Part shown: piece after piece, positions 31,902 to 38,340 of the stretch
How the letters are laid out: each line of letters begins with the position of its first letter
How positions within the stretch are numbered: position 1 is the stretch's first letter
NCBI GenBank assembly: GCA_021734805.1
Contig: JAIPIG010000022.1
Coordinates: 1 to 38,340, forward strand
Length of the DNA: 38,340 nt
Direction: 5' to 3'
DNA from: Simkaniaceae bacterium
GTDB lineage: Bacteria; Chlamydiota; Chlamydiia; Chlamydiales; JACRBE01
Notes under the pieces: generated by a model
Databases searched by the model: none
What the model saw: the letters and a program-made list of their open reading frames with translations, nothing else
Told to the model about the DNA's origin: nothing
Program-made: the position numbers and the translations under genes

Positions 31902-34385
31902 ATGTCTTCCCTCTTCACTAAATTATTCATAATCGTATTGGCCTCTTGCACTACCCTAGCCTTTACTGAAGATACCTTACCCTCTTCTGAAAATTGCCCT
32001 AAAGACAACTCTCCTTGCCGCACTACCCTTCGCCACATCGAGGCCGGCGGGGTTGGATATAGCCAGGGGTACACGACTCTGGAAGCTTTTTTAGCCCCCT
32101 CCCCCAACCTTTGGTCTTTCATGCCTATTTTGGATGCGAGGGCCCATCTCTTTGATAATGGCAAATGGGCTGCTAACGCAGGCCTTGGAGTCCGTACTAT
32201 TTTAAGAAATCGAGTTTACGGAATCAATGCCTACTATGACTACAGAAATACAAGCCGATTGCACTATAACCAGATTGGTCTTGGACTCGAGACGCTAGGC
32301 GCCCTCTTCGATGTGCGGCTCAATGGTTATTTACCTGTAGGTAATAAGCTCTCCGCCCCCTATAACACACAGTATGCGGGCTTCTCCAATCACAACTTGA
32401 TCCTCTCAAGGGCATATCAATATGCCCTGAAAGGGGTCAATGCAGAAATCGGTTTTCACTTCGGAAAAACTCGGCTATTTGACTTTTATGCAGCAGCCGG
32501 TCCTTATTATTACAAAGGAGAAATCGGCGATCACATTTGGGGTGGCGAAGGGAGGCTTGTTGCTACATTTAAAGACTACATGGCATTTCAAATCAGCGAT
32601 TCTTATGATAACGCCTTTCACAACCGCTTCCAAGGACAAATCTCTTTCACGATTCCTCTTGGCTCTCTATTTCGCTCTAAAAAAAGGGACTCTTCCCACT
32701 CCTGCCAACCGAATGCTTTGATGGCTCGGATGGTCCAACCGATCAACCGACAAGAGATCATCCCCGTTGATACCGGCACCCAACAAACTGTCGCCACTGA
32801 CCCTACCACCGGCCAACCGCTCTTCTTTGTCTTTGTTAATAACACGAGTTCATCACTCGGCACCTATGAAAGCCCCTATCCCACCCTAGCTCTTGCACAG
32901 GCCAATTCAAAACCCGGCGATATCATCTACGTCTTCCCCGGCGATGGGTCAACAACAGGAATGAATGCGGGCATCACACTCAAAGCCGCTCAGAAATTTT
33001 GGGGATCGGGAGTCAGCTATACGCTTCAAACCAATCAAGGAACCGTTATCCTCCCGGCGCAAAGCAGCTCTGCTCCGAAGATTACCAATGCCGATATCGA
33101 CACGGATGGAAATGCAATCACCTTGGCAACCAATAACGTTATCAGCGGTTTTAACATCACATCTCCACTGAATGATGCTATCTATGGGGCCGATCTCCAC
33201 AGCTTGGAGGTCTCTTCGTGCGTGATTGAAAGTGCTACCACTTATGCCCTCGAGGCCTCCTTTTCAGGAGATGCATCCATATCTTTAACAAACAATCAGC
33301 TTTTGAATAACGTCAACGGTATTTTTTTAACTCTTAATGGGACATCTACCTTGGTCTGTTCGGATAATACGTTTCAAGACCAAACATCCGTTTCCTCCGT
33401 CCCTCTAGATGTATCTGCGGATAGCAATACTTTTACAGCCCACATTAATAACAACCTTTTTGATAGCAATACAACTGGCAGCGTCCGGTTTAATCTTGAG
33501 AACGTCGTCAATGCTGACATCAACTTACTAAATAATACCATTACAAATAATGGAACAGGATCTCAGGCATCCTTAGGATCGAGTATTGTTCTTATTTCAA
33601 CCGGGGTTATCGATGATTGTTCAATCTTAGTAAAAGACAACACATTCTCTGAAAATACATCGAATTCTCTTTACTTGCATACGTCCGGCGAAATGACAAA
33701 TCTCGAAGTCACCGCATCTAACAATACAATGTCAGATAATGGAGGCTCCGGCTTAGTCATTGCAACCCCGGTTGATACTTTGACGCTAACGGCAACGGAT
33801 AATACCATCACCGGATGCGATGACAACGGAATCTCAATTATCAGCTCCGGAACTACGACAACAGGGACAGTTACAATCAATAACAACACCCTTACGGATA
33901 TTGGAAATACATCAAACGGAATATCTCTAAGCCAAAACTTTTCAACGCTTAATCTAACCGTATCGAATAACGAAATTAACCGATGTGAAGGGACGGGAAT
34001 CCTCAGTTATTCCCCCACCGGCATCGATTCTCTCACATTAGATATCTCAGACAATATCATTAGCAATTGTGAAAATGCCTCATCCAATGCAGCCTCAGGC
34101 ATTGATATTGAGCAGTACACAGGCCTTGCGGGCTCTGTTACTAATAACACACTATCAGACAATACGGGAGTCGCTGTAATGATCGGTTCAACCTTATCAA
34201 ATCCTACAGTCTGCATGACCCTTACCGACAACACTAATGATTCCAGTTATCTTGTGAGCAATCCTGTTGGCGGTACTTTTAACTTAAGCCCCTGTGATGT
34301 AGACACCGTAAACACCGGGACAATTACACGGGATGGAACAATTAACGCTGTCCGATCCTGCCCTGATGCCACCTCTTGCCCTTAA
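31902..34385 (+). CDS. Inverse autotransporter (intimin-type, type Ve) with beta-helix passenger
   Basis: 827 residues. Signal peptide (about 1-20), an N-terminal barrel of the intimin/invasin type (about 40-265) with HIEAGGVGYSQGYTTLEAFLAP, DARAHLFDNGKWAANAGLGVRT and RVYGINAYYDYRNTSRLHYNQ, then a C-terminal passenger. The passenger (about 300-827) is not made of Ig-like domains as in intimin. It reads as a right-handed parallel beta-helix with repeating NNTxxxN turns (SNNTMSDNGGSG, TDNTITGCDDNG, NNNTLTDIGNTSNG) after a DUF1565-like opening (YESPYPTLALAQANSKPGD). The barrel holds the passenger at the cell surface. Adhesion is likely; no enzyme motif was seen. Confidence 0.85.
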   Translation: MSSLFTKLFIIVLASCTTLAFTEDTLPSSENCPKDNSPCRTTLRHIEAGGVGYSQGYTTLEAFLAPSPNLWSFMPILDARAHLFDNGKWAANAGLGVRTILRNRVYGINAYYDYRNTSRLHYNQIGLGLETLGALFDVRLNGYLPVGNKLSAPYNTQYAGFSNHNLILSRAYQYALKGVNAEIGFHFGKTRLFDFYAAAGPYYYKGEIGDHIWGGEGRLVATFKDYMAFQISDSYDNAFHNRFQGQISFTIPLGSLFRSKKRDSSHSCQPNALMARMVQPINRQEIIPVDTGTQQTVATDPTTGQPLFFVFVNNTSSSLGTYESPYPTLALAQANSKPGDIIYVFPGDGSTTGMNAGITLKAAQKFWGSGVSYTLQTNQGTVILPAQSSSAPKITNADIDTDGNAITLATNNVISGFNITSPLNDAIYGADLHSLEVSSCVIESATTYALEASFSGDASISLTNNQLLNNVNGIFLTLNGTSTLVCSDNTFQDQTSVSSVPLDVSADSNTFTAHINNNLFDSNTTGSVRFNLENVVNADINLLNNTITNNGTGSQASLGSSIVLISTGVIDDCSILVKDNTFSENTSNSLYLHTSGEMTNLEVTASNNTMSDNGGSGLVIATPVDTLTLTATDNTITGCDDNGISIISSGTTTTGTVTINNNTLTDIGNTSNGISLSQNFSTLNLTVSNNEINRCEGTGILSYSPTGIDSLTLDISDNIISNCENASSNAASGIDIEQYTGLAGSVTNNTLSDNTGVAVMIGSTLSNPTVCMTLTDNTNDSSYLVSNPVGGTFNLSPCDVDTVNTGTITRDGTINAVRSCPDATSCP

Positions 34386-34476
34386 AATCTCCCCTTAAGC
34401 GTTGAGTTGCCAAAAAGCTGAACTCACTTCGACGCACAGACACTTCTTACGCTTTTAAAGAACAAAAGATAAAATA

Positions 34477-34506
34477 TTGACAATAATTTAATTGTTTCTT
34501 TATACA
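34477..34506 (+). promoter_or_regulatory. Promoter of the GNAT-ASCH/WD40 operon
   Basis: A perfect -35 TTGACA (34477-34482), an 18-base spacer and a -10 TATACA (34501-34506; alternatively TTATAC with 17). The ATG at 34558 follows about 45 bases after the predicted start. The upstream gene ends at 34385. Confidence 0.6.
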
Positions 34507-34557
34507 AGTTGGCGGGAAAATTATATTCCTGCGTCTCTTATAAAATACGAGGATTAC

Positions 34558-35619
34558 ATGGCATCAATTTCAACTTATCCAATAGATCGCACTGAACCAA
34601 CATTTATTGTTGTTGACAAAAGTTCATCAAGCTTTCCTGTCGTTAGAACTCTTTTTGAATCAACAATAGCCCCTTTGTATGGAGACCAAAAAAAAGCACT
34701 GAATCAAATTGGCGAAGGTGCCGATAGACTCTGTGAAATGATGTTTGTCAATGGACGCGAAATGGGACTCATCGTCTATAAAAAAACCCCTAGAGAAGGG
34801 CATCTCGAGTTAAAAACACTCTGCCTTATAAACCCATCTGAACATAGCGGAAGAGGGCTTGGTTCAGTTCTCCTTCAACGCATTGAAACTATCGCTCGCA
34901 ACCGTCTTGCAGAATATATCGATGTTTCTCTTTCTTCGGAAAAACCCGAATCACTTTCCTTTTTCCGAAAAAGGGGATTTTCAGTCACTCGATCTGTTCG
35001 AGATTATTACAAACCCGGAGCGACCGAATTTTTCCTAGAAAAGAGGATTGGGTCCTCCGATCCTTCAGCCTCTCTAGCGAAACATCCCCGTTACTCCGGG
35101 GTTCCCTATCAAAGACCTCAACCAACGCTTGCTACTGCCTCACAATCTTTTGCAGCTTCAGGCAGATCCTTAGAGACAAGAGCAACAGATTCACGAACCT
35201 ATTCACCTATAAGAGCGAGACCGATGCCTATGCCGGAGCGAGTAAGAACCGTCACTATAAAAATGCCCTACCTTCGTATGATTATATCGGGAGCTAAAAC
35301 CTATGAAGGACGGATCAATAATGGAATGTTTAGATATATACGACCGGGCGATATCGTTTCCTGGGAAGCAGGACCTCACTCCGTTCAAACCCGGATTTTA
35401 GAGAGAAAAGAATTTAAGTCATTTGAAGAGATGGTCGATGGTATTGGCTTCAAAGCACTTATTCCCGATGCCCAAAATCCATCCGCAGCTGCTAGAATAT
35501 ACCATTCTATCCCTACATATACGGAACGATCTGCAAGCTTTGGCGTCGTTGCATTTAAAGTTGCAGTACTTTCCCATAACACAAACACCACCCTCTCTGA
35601 AAAAAGAGCAAGGGAGTAG
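34558..35619 (+). CDS. GNAT acetyltransferase fused to an ASCH domain
   Basis: 353 residues from ATG 34558, chosen because GAGG lies just before it; the frame also runs 22 codons further up from a TTG. The N-terminal half (about 14-162) is a GNAT domain: acetyl-CoA loop HSGRGLG (96-102) and the SLSFFRKRGFSV strand-helix near its end. A Pro/Ser/Arg-rich linker (about 165-228) leads to an ASCH domain with VTIKMPYLRMIISGAKTYEGR (232-252) and the GxKTxExR motif. ASCH domains bind RNA or nucleosides and have been linked to translation and RNA modification. The WD40 gene starts 6 bases after the stop. An RNA- or protein-acetylating enzyme is an inference. Confidence 0.82.
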   Translation: MASISTYPIDRTEPTFIVVDKSSSSFPVVRTLFESTIAPLYGDQKKALNQIGEGADRLCEMMFVNGREMGLIVYKKTPREGHLELKTLCLINPSEHSGRGLGSVLLQRIETIARNRLAEYIDVSLSSEKPESLSFFRKRGFSVTRSVRDYYKPGATEFFLEKRIGSSDPSASLAKHPRYSGVPYQRPQPTLATASQSFAASGRSLETRATDSRTYSPIRARPMPMPERVRTVTIKMPYLRMIISGAKTYEGRINNGMFRYIRPGDIVSWEAGPHSVQTRILERKEFKSFEEMVDGIGFKALIPDAQNPSAAARIYHSIPTYTERSASFGVVAFKVAVLSHNTNTTLSEKRARE

Positions 35620-35625
35620 TATTCC

Positions 35626-36669
35626 ATGGCAAGTGCAATTCCTAGCTATTCACCAACAGAACCCTATTTAGTTCTTGAGAACATTCATAATGATGATATT
35701 CACGGAATGTGTCGTCATGAAGGCACCATTTTTACCGGATCAAAAGATACTACACTTCGGTTGTTTGACTTAGACACATCAGAGCGCCGTATCCTTTCTC
35801 AGGCCCCGGGAACAACACATCATTACTATACACGTTGGATCACAGCTCTCGACGTTTTTGATGACGGATCTCTCATTGCCGGCAGTCGAAACGGCTTTCT
35901 CCAATGCCTTTCAAAATCACGTGAATTTTTCAAAGGTTTTCTTGAAAATCCTATTGAGGCATCGGATGCTACATCACAAGCTCATTATAAGCCCAGAAAT
36001 ATGAATAGAATAACGGGGATTTGCGCTTTAGATACTAAAGGAATGACTGAGTTTTGCGTCCTCATAGGAACCCCGAAAGTTTTTTATAAATTTGATGTTG
36101 ATAAAAGCTCAATTATCTCAATGCATACGCTCACATCTCCCGATTGGATCTATGGATTTCAGCCTCTCACACCGGAAAAAGTTGCTATTATTCATGCAGC
36201 GACATTCAGTATATTTCAAGAAATTGACGGAGAATGGACTAAAACAGGCGAACCTATTTCGGAAGGGTCAAAAATCGATGGAAAGCAACGCCCCTTTATA
36301 TCGCATATTCAAGCTATGGATCATCCGGTTCATTCTGTTGCCCTTGCCCTCTTTGGTGGTGAAATAAAAGTCGTTGATATTGAAGCGGAAGCTGAAACCT
36401 TTTCCGCAAAAGGGCATACCGGGCGTGTTTGGCAAACGCTTCCGATGTCTGAAACAATATTATTGAGTAGTGCTGATGATAGAACTGTCAAACTTTGGGA
36501 TATGCGTGCTTCCGAAAAATGTGCTCACACTTTTTCCGGGCACCCGGGCAGAGTTTCAGCTATGACAAAGATCGATGAATTCCGCTTTGTAGCCGGAACA
36601 TGCCCTGATAACCCCTTCGAATCAGAAACAAAAGCCGAAATGTACTTCTACGATCTTCGAGAAAGATAA
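35626..36669 (+). CDS. WD40 repeat beta-propeller protein
   Basis: 347 residues, no signal peptide or membrane span. The clearest repeat units are at the N-terminus (HNDDIHGMCRHEGTIFTGSKDTTLRLFDLDT) and the C-terminus (GHTGRVWQTLPMSETILLSSADDRTVKLWDMRASEK, then SGHPGRVSAMTKIDEF). The middle blades are diverged but keep the spacing of a seven-bladed propeller. GGGAG precedes the ATG and it is translationally close to the GNAT-ASCH gene (6 bases). WD40 proteins are scaffolds; in bacteria that live in eukaryotes they can imitate host proteins. Either a partner for the enzyme before it or a secreted effector is possible. Confidence 0.85.
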   Translation: MASAIPSYSPTEPYLVLENIHNDDIHGMCRHEGTIFTGSKDTTLRLFDLDTSERRILSQAPGTTHHYYTRWITALDVFDDGSLIAGSRNGFLQCLSKSREFFKGFLENPIEASDATSQAHYKPRNMNRITGICALDTKGMTEFCVLIGTPKVFYKFDVDKSSIISMHTLTSPDWIYGFQPLTPEKVAIIHAATFSIFQEIDGEWTKTGEPISEGSKIDGKQRPFISHIQAMDHPVHSVALALFGGEIKVVDIEAEAETFSAKGHTGRVWQTLPMSETILLSSADDRTVKLWDMRASEKCAHTFSGHPGRVSAMTKIDEFRFVAGTCPDNPFESETKAEMYFYDLRER

Positions 36670-36790
36670 TTGTTCCTGTCTAGATAGCAATGTCTCTATT
36701 TTAGAATGGCTTGTTGAACGGGACATCTCTCTAAATGCTCATCCGGGAGCTTACCCTAAATTTTTTCTCCCTATCCCCACATTTAAACCG

Positions 36791-36900
36791 TTGTATATTA
36801 TATATAAATTGCTCACATAGAAACCTTTGTATTAATAATTTTAGTGTTTTTTAGATGTTGAAAATTGGCTATTGTCCAAATATTGACATATAATATACAA
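36791..36900 (+). promoter_or_regulatory. AbiE promoter region with inverted repeats
   Basis: TTGTATATTATAT (36791-36803) and its exact reverse complement (36888-36900) flank an 84-base AT-rich spacer. The right repeat covers a TATAAT -10 (36889-36894) that has TTGGCT as a weak -35 (36865-36870, 18-base spacer). AbiEi antitoxins are known to bind inverted repeats in their own promoter and repress it. The right repeat ends 8 bases before the antitoxin ATG, so the leader is very short and has no Shine-Dalgarno. Confidence 0.55.
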
Positions 36901-36908
36901 TCAAGATT

Positions 36909-37664
36909 ATGAAGAATTCACCACTAGGCATGAGCCTTTTACGACACCTTGCGGAGCAAGGGCTGAGAATTTTTTCGACAGCACAAGCTCAGGCTGCTGG
37001 TTTGAAAATAGGAATGAATCCTAAATACGTGTCAGAAGCTTTACATCACCTAAAGAATGGGGGATGGGTAACTCGCCTAAAACGCGGAGTCTACGCTATT
37101 GCCGCATATGGGCCGGCTCCTCATGAATTTGCTATTGCAATGGCTCTTGTCACTCCTTCTGCGATTAGCCATTGGACGGCAATGCATTACCACCATGTCA
37201 CAGAGCAAACTCCTAATAAGGTATTTGCTATTACTCCCAAAGGGACAGCAATTCCAAGATCTTTAGCCAATAGTATGTTTCGCTTTATCCAAGTAAAGGA
37301 AGAGCATTACTTTGGCATAGAAACAGTCTGGGTAGATGATATGAGAGTTCAAATAACAAACCTCGAAAAAACCTTACTTGATGGACTTATATCACCTGAA
37401 TACTGTGGTGATTTCAGTGAAGTGTTGCATGCTTTTAAAATGGCTAAGGATAAACTCCGTATTCAAATCATGGTTGAGTATGCATTAAAACTCGATAAAG
37501 CAATAGCAAAACGCCTCGGCCTAATTTTAGATGGATTAGGAATTGAAAAAAAACACTTAGATCCTCTACTAAAAGTCCCAATGAAAAGTTACTGTAAATT
37601 TGATCCTAGCGGTCCTGTTAAAGGACCTTATAACACTAAATGGAAAATTCGAGAAAATGCATGA
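36909..37664 (+). CDS. abiEi: AbiEi-type antitoxin (type IV toxin-antitoxin)
   Basis: 251 residues. An N-terminal winged-helix DNA-binding region (about 15-65, FSTAQAQAAGLKIGMNPKYVSEALHHLKNGGWVTRLKRGVYAI) is followed by the AbiEi middle domain. That domain shows ISHWTAMHYHHVTEQTP, VFAITPKG and VQITNLEKTLLDGLISPEYCGDFSEV. AbiEi neutralises the toxin without a direct complex (type IV) and represses the operon. Its stop overlaps the toxin start by ATGA (37661-37664), a sign of translational coupling. It appears complete. Two inverted repeats upstream fit autoregulation. With the toxin gene cut by an insertion, the antitoxin may remain only as a repressor or relic. Confidence 0.88.
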   Translation: MKNSPLGMSLLRHLAEQGLRIFSTAQAQAAGLKIGMNPKYVSEALHHLKNGGWVTRLKRGVYAIAAYGPAPHEFAIAMALVTPSAISHWTAMHYHHVTEQTPNKVFAITPKGTAIPRSLANSMFRFIQVKEEHYFGIETVWVDDMRVQITNLEKTLLDGLISPEYCGDFSEVLHAFKMAKDKLRIQIMVEYALKLDKAIAKRLGLILDGLGIEKKHLDPLLKVPMKSYCKFDPSGPVKGPYNTKWKIRENA

Positions 37665-38137
37665 ATATCTTACCTTTGCGCAGCCGTTTAGATAGAGAGA
37701 AAAAAAAGAGCGGTATAACTTTTGAGACAATTCAACAGGACTATCTCCTCTCATGGCTCCTATCTGGATTATACGAACATCCGTCTCTAAAAGAACAGCT
37801 GATCTTCAAAGGAGGAACAGCTTTAAAAAAGTGCTACTTTGGGAACTACCGCTTTTCCGAAGATCTTGACTTCTCTGTCATTTCATCCATTCCCAAAAAA
37901 GCAAAACTGGAAGCCAATTTAAATAGACAGCTACTCATTCATCAACGAAATCGAATTCAGGTTACGGATATTGGACGCTCAGTCTTTACTCAAGCTACTT
38001 CGATATTCGAAGCAGTGCAATCTCTTCAAACTTCTATCAATGCCACCAATGAATATTCCGGACAAGTCGTTGTGGGTTGCACTCATTCCTTTATGCAATC
38101 AGTTCTAATAGACACCTTGACAGCTCCCCATGGCTAA
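37661..38137 (+). pseudogene. abiEii: AbiEii-type nucleotidyltransferase toxin, 3' end lost to an IS insertion
   Basis: The frame has 158 residues where AbiEii proteins usually have about 280-300. It keeps the nucleotidyltransferase core: KGGTALKKCYFGNYRFSEDLDFSV (about 45-68) with GGTAL and the metal-binding EDLDF. AbiEii is thought to transfer nucleotides to RNA and so stop growth; E. coli phage-abortive systems are the model. The frame runs into an IS200/IS605 right end at about 38117, so roughly six final residues and the stop come from the insertion. The rest of the gene may lie on the far side of the element, outside the window. It starts inside the antitoxin stop (ATGA). Confidence 0.85.
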
Positions 38138-38155
38138 AACCGGGGGATTCCTAAT
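38117..38155 (-). mobile_element. Right end of an IS200/IS605-family element
   Basis: Downstream of the tnpB stop (minus strand) comes a hairpin, AATCCCCCGGTTTTAGCCATGGGG, and then AGCTGTCAA. Elements of this group end close to such a hairpin, with the right cleavage site TCAA known from IS608. The predicted boundary is therefore at 38117, inside the AbiEii frame. In related elements this end also forms the 3' part of the TnpB guide RNA, with the flanking abiEii sequence as guide. The left end is outside the window. Confidence 0.65.
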
Positions 38156-38340
38156 TCACAGAGAACAGCTTTGCAACAAATTATTGTTGCCGAGTCTTCC
38201 GCTCTCTCCAAAGGCTAACCCCGCCAGCCCGACGGTTAAAATATTCTTAGCTGCATTGATATCTCTATCGAGCGTTTTCTTACAAGAAGGACACTCCCAG
38301 ATTCTATCACTTAAGCTTAATCCATTATAGATATGTCCAC
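38156..38340 (-). CDS. tnpB: TnpB (RNA-guided nuclease of IS200/IS605), C-terminal 60 residues
   Basis: The minus-strand frame, cut by the window edge, reads GHIYNGLSLSDRIWECPSC, then KKTLDRDINAAKNIL, and ends GNNNLLQSCSL with TGA at 38158-38156. WECPSC is the second half of the TnpB zinc ribbon, and DRDINAAKN is the conserved motif with the last RuvC acid. TnpB is an RNA-guided DNA nuclease that helps its element persist. The remainder, and any tnpA, lie beyond 38340. The part visible shows no damage. Confidence 0.88.
   Translation of the reverse strand, partial: GHIYNGLSLSDRIWECPSCKKTLDRDINAAKNILTVGLAGLAFGESGRLGNNNLLQSCSL

Noticed and set aside
36660-36820. Open stretch reading ...SILEWLVERDISLNAHPG...
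   Set aside because: It faintly recalls an ankyrin-like unit, but it has no start codon or ribosome-binding site and is too short to assign; perhaps a decayed gene fragment.

Overview
The window is chromosomal DNA (roughly 40% G+C by eye) from a member of the phylum Chlamydiota, most likely one of the environmental 'Chlamydia-like' Parachlamydiales rather than a classical Chlamydia. Evidence: the pepF-groES-groEL neighbourhood known from Chlamydia, a SET-domain protein of the chlamydial NUE type, Legionella/Simkania-type MOMP-like porins, several type V secretion proteins, and many proteins I recognise from no other group. No species is assigned.

Layout. 1-174: a large palindromic repeat. 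178-4121: divergent pepF and groES-groEL, the latter behind a CIRCE operator. 4197-7718: an AsmA-like membrane protein, an unknown single-span protein, an acetolactate-decarboxylase-like protein and a MOMP-like porin. 7719-10180: an accessory stretch with a 180-bp MITE-like element, a strongly folded RNA resembling an IscB omegaRNA (HEARO) without its nuclease gene, decayed repeats and two unknown genes. 10180-21012: a chlamydia-type unknown, superoxide dismutase, a C39-like peptidase with a GT25 glycosyltransferase, an MFS transporter, a ZIP-like transporter, an aldo/keto reductase broken by one amber codon, a Cache-domain adenylate cyclase, a NUE-like SET methyltransferase, DoxX and a transhydrogenase. 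21076-22936: a DUF4143 gene remnant, a repeat and a second MOMP-like porin. 22955-31140: a minus-strand operon of autotransporter, phosphodiester glycosidase, autotransporter and ATP-grasp protein. 31320-36669: DUF1697, an intimin-type inverse autotransporter, a GNAT-ASCH fusion and a WD40 protein. 36909-38340: an AbiE type IV toxin-antitoxin pair whose toxin is cut by an IS200/IS605 element; the end of its tnpB is the last thing in the window.

How it fits together. Housekeeping genes (groE, sod, sthA, pepF) are mixed with a large surface repertoire: two porins, two classical autotransporters and one inverse autotransporter. There are also possible host-facing proteins: the SET methyltransferase, the WD40 protein and the GNAT-ASCH fusion. 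Convergent genes often overlap at their 3' ends (4955-4961, 13133-13155, 15310-15313, 18346-18359), so the chromosome is compact outside the element-rich zones. The best candidates for something undescribed are the stand-alone omegaRNA-like locus, the autotransporter/glycosidase/ATP-grasp operon and the GNAT-ASCH plus WD40 pair. All functions are inferred from motifs read by eye; no database search was run.
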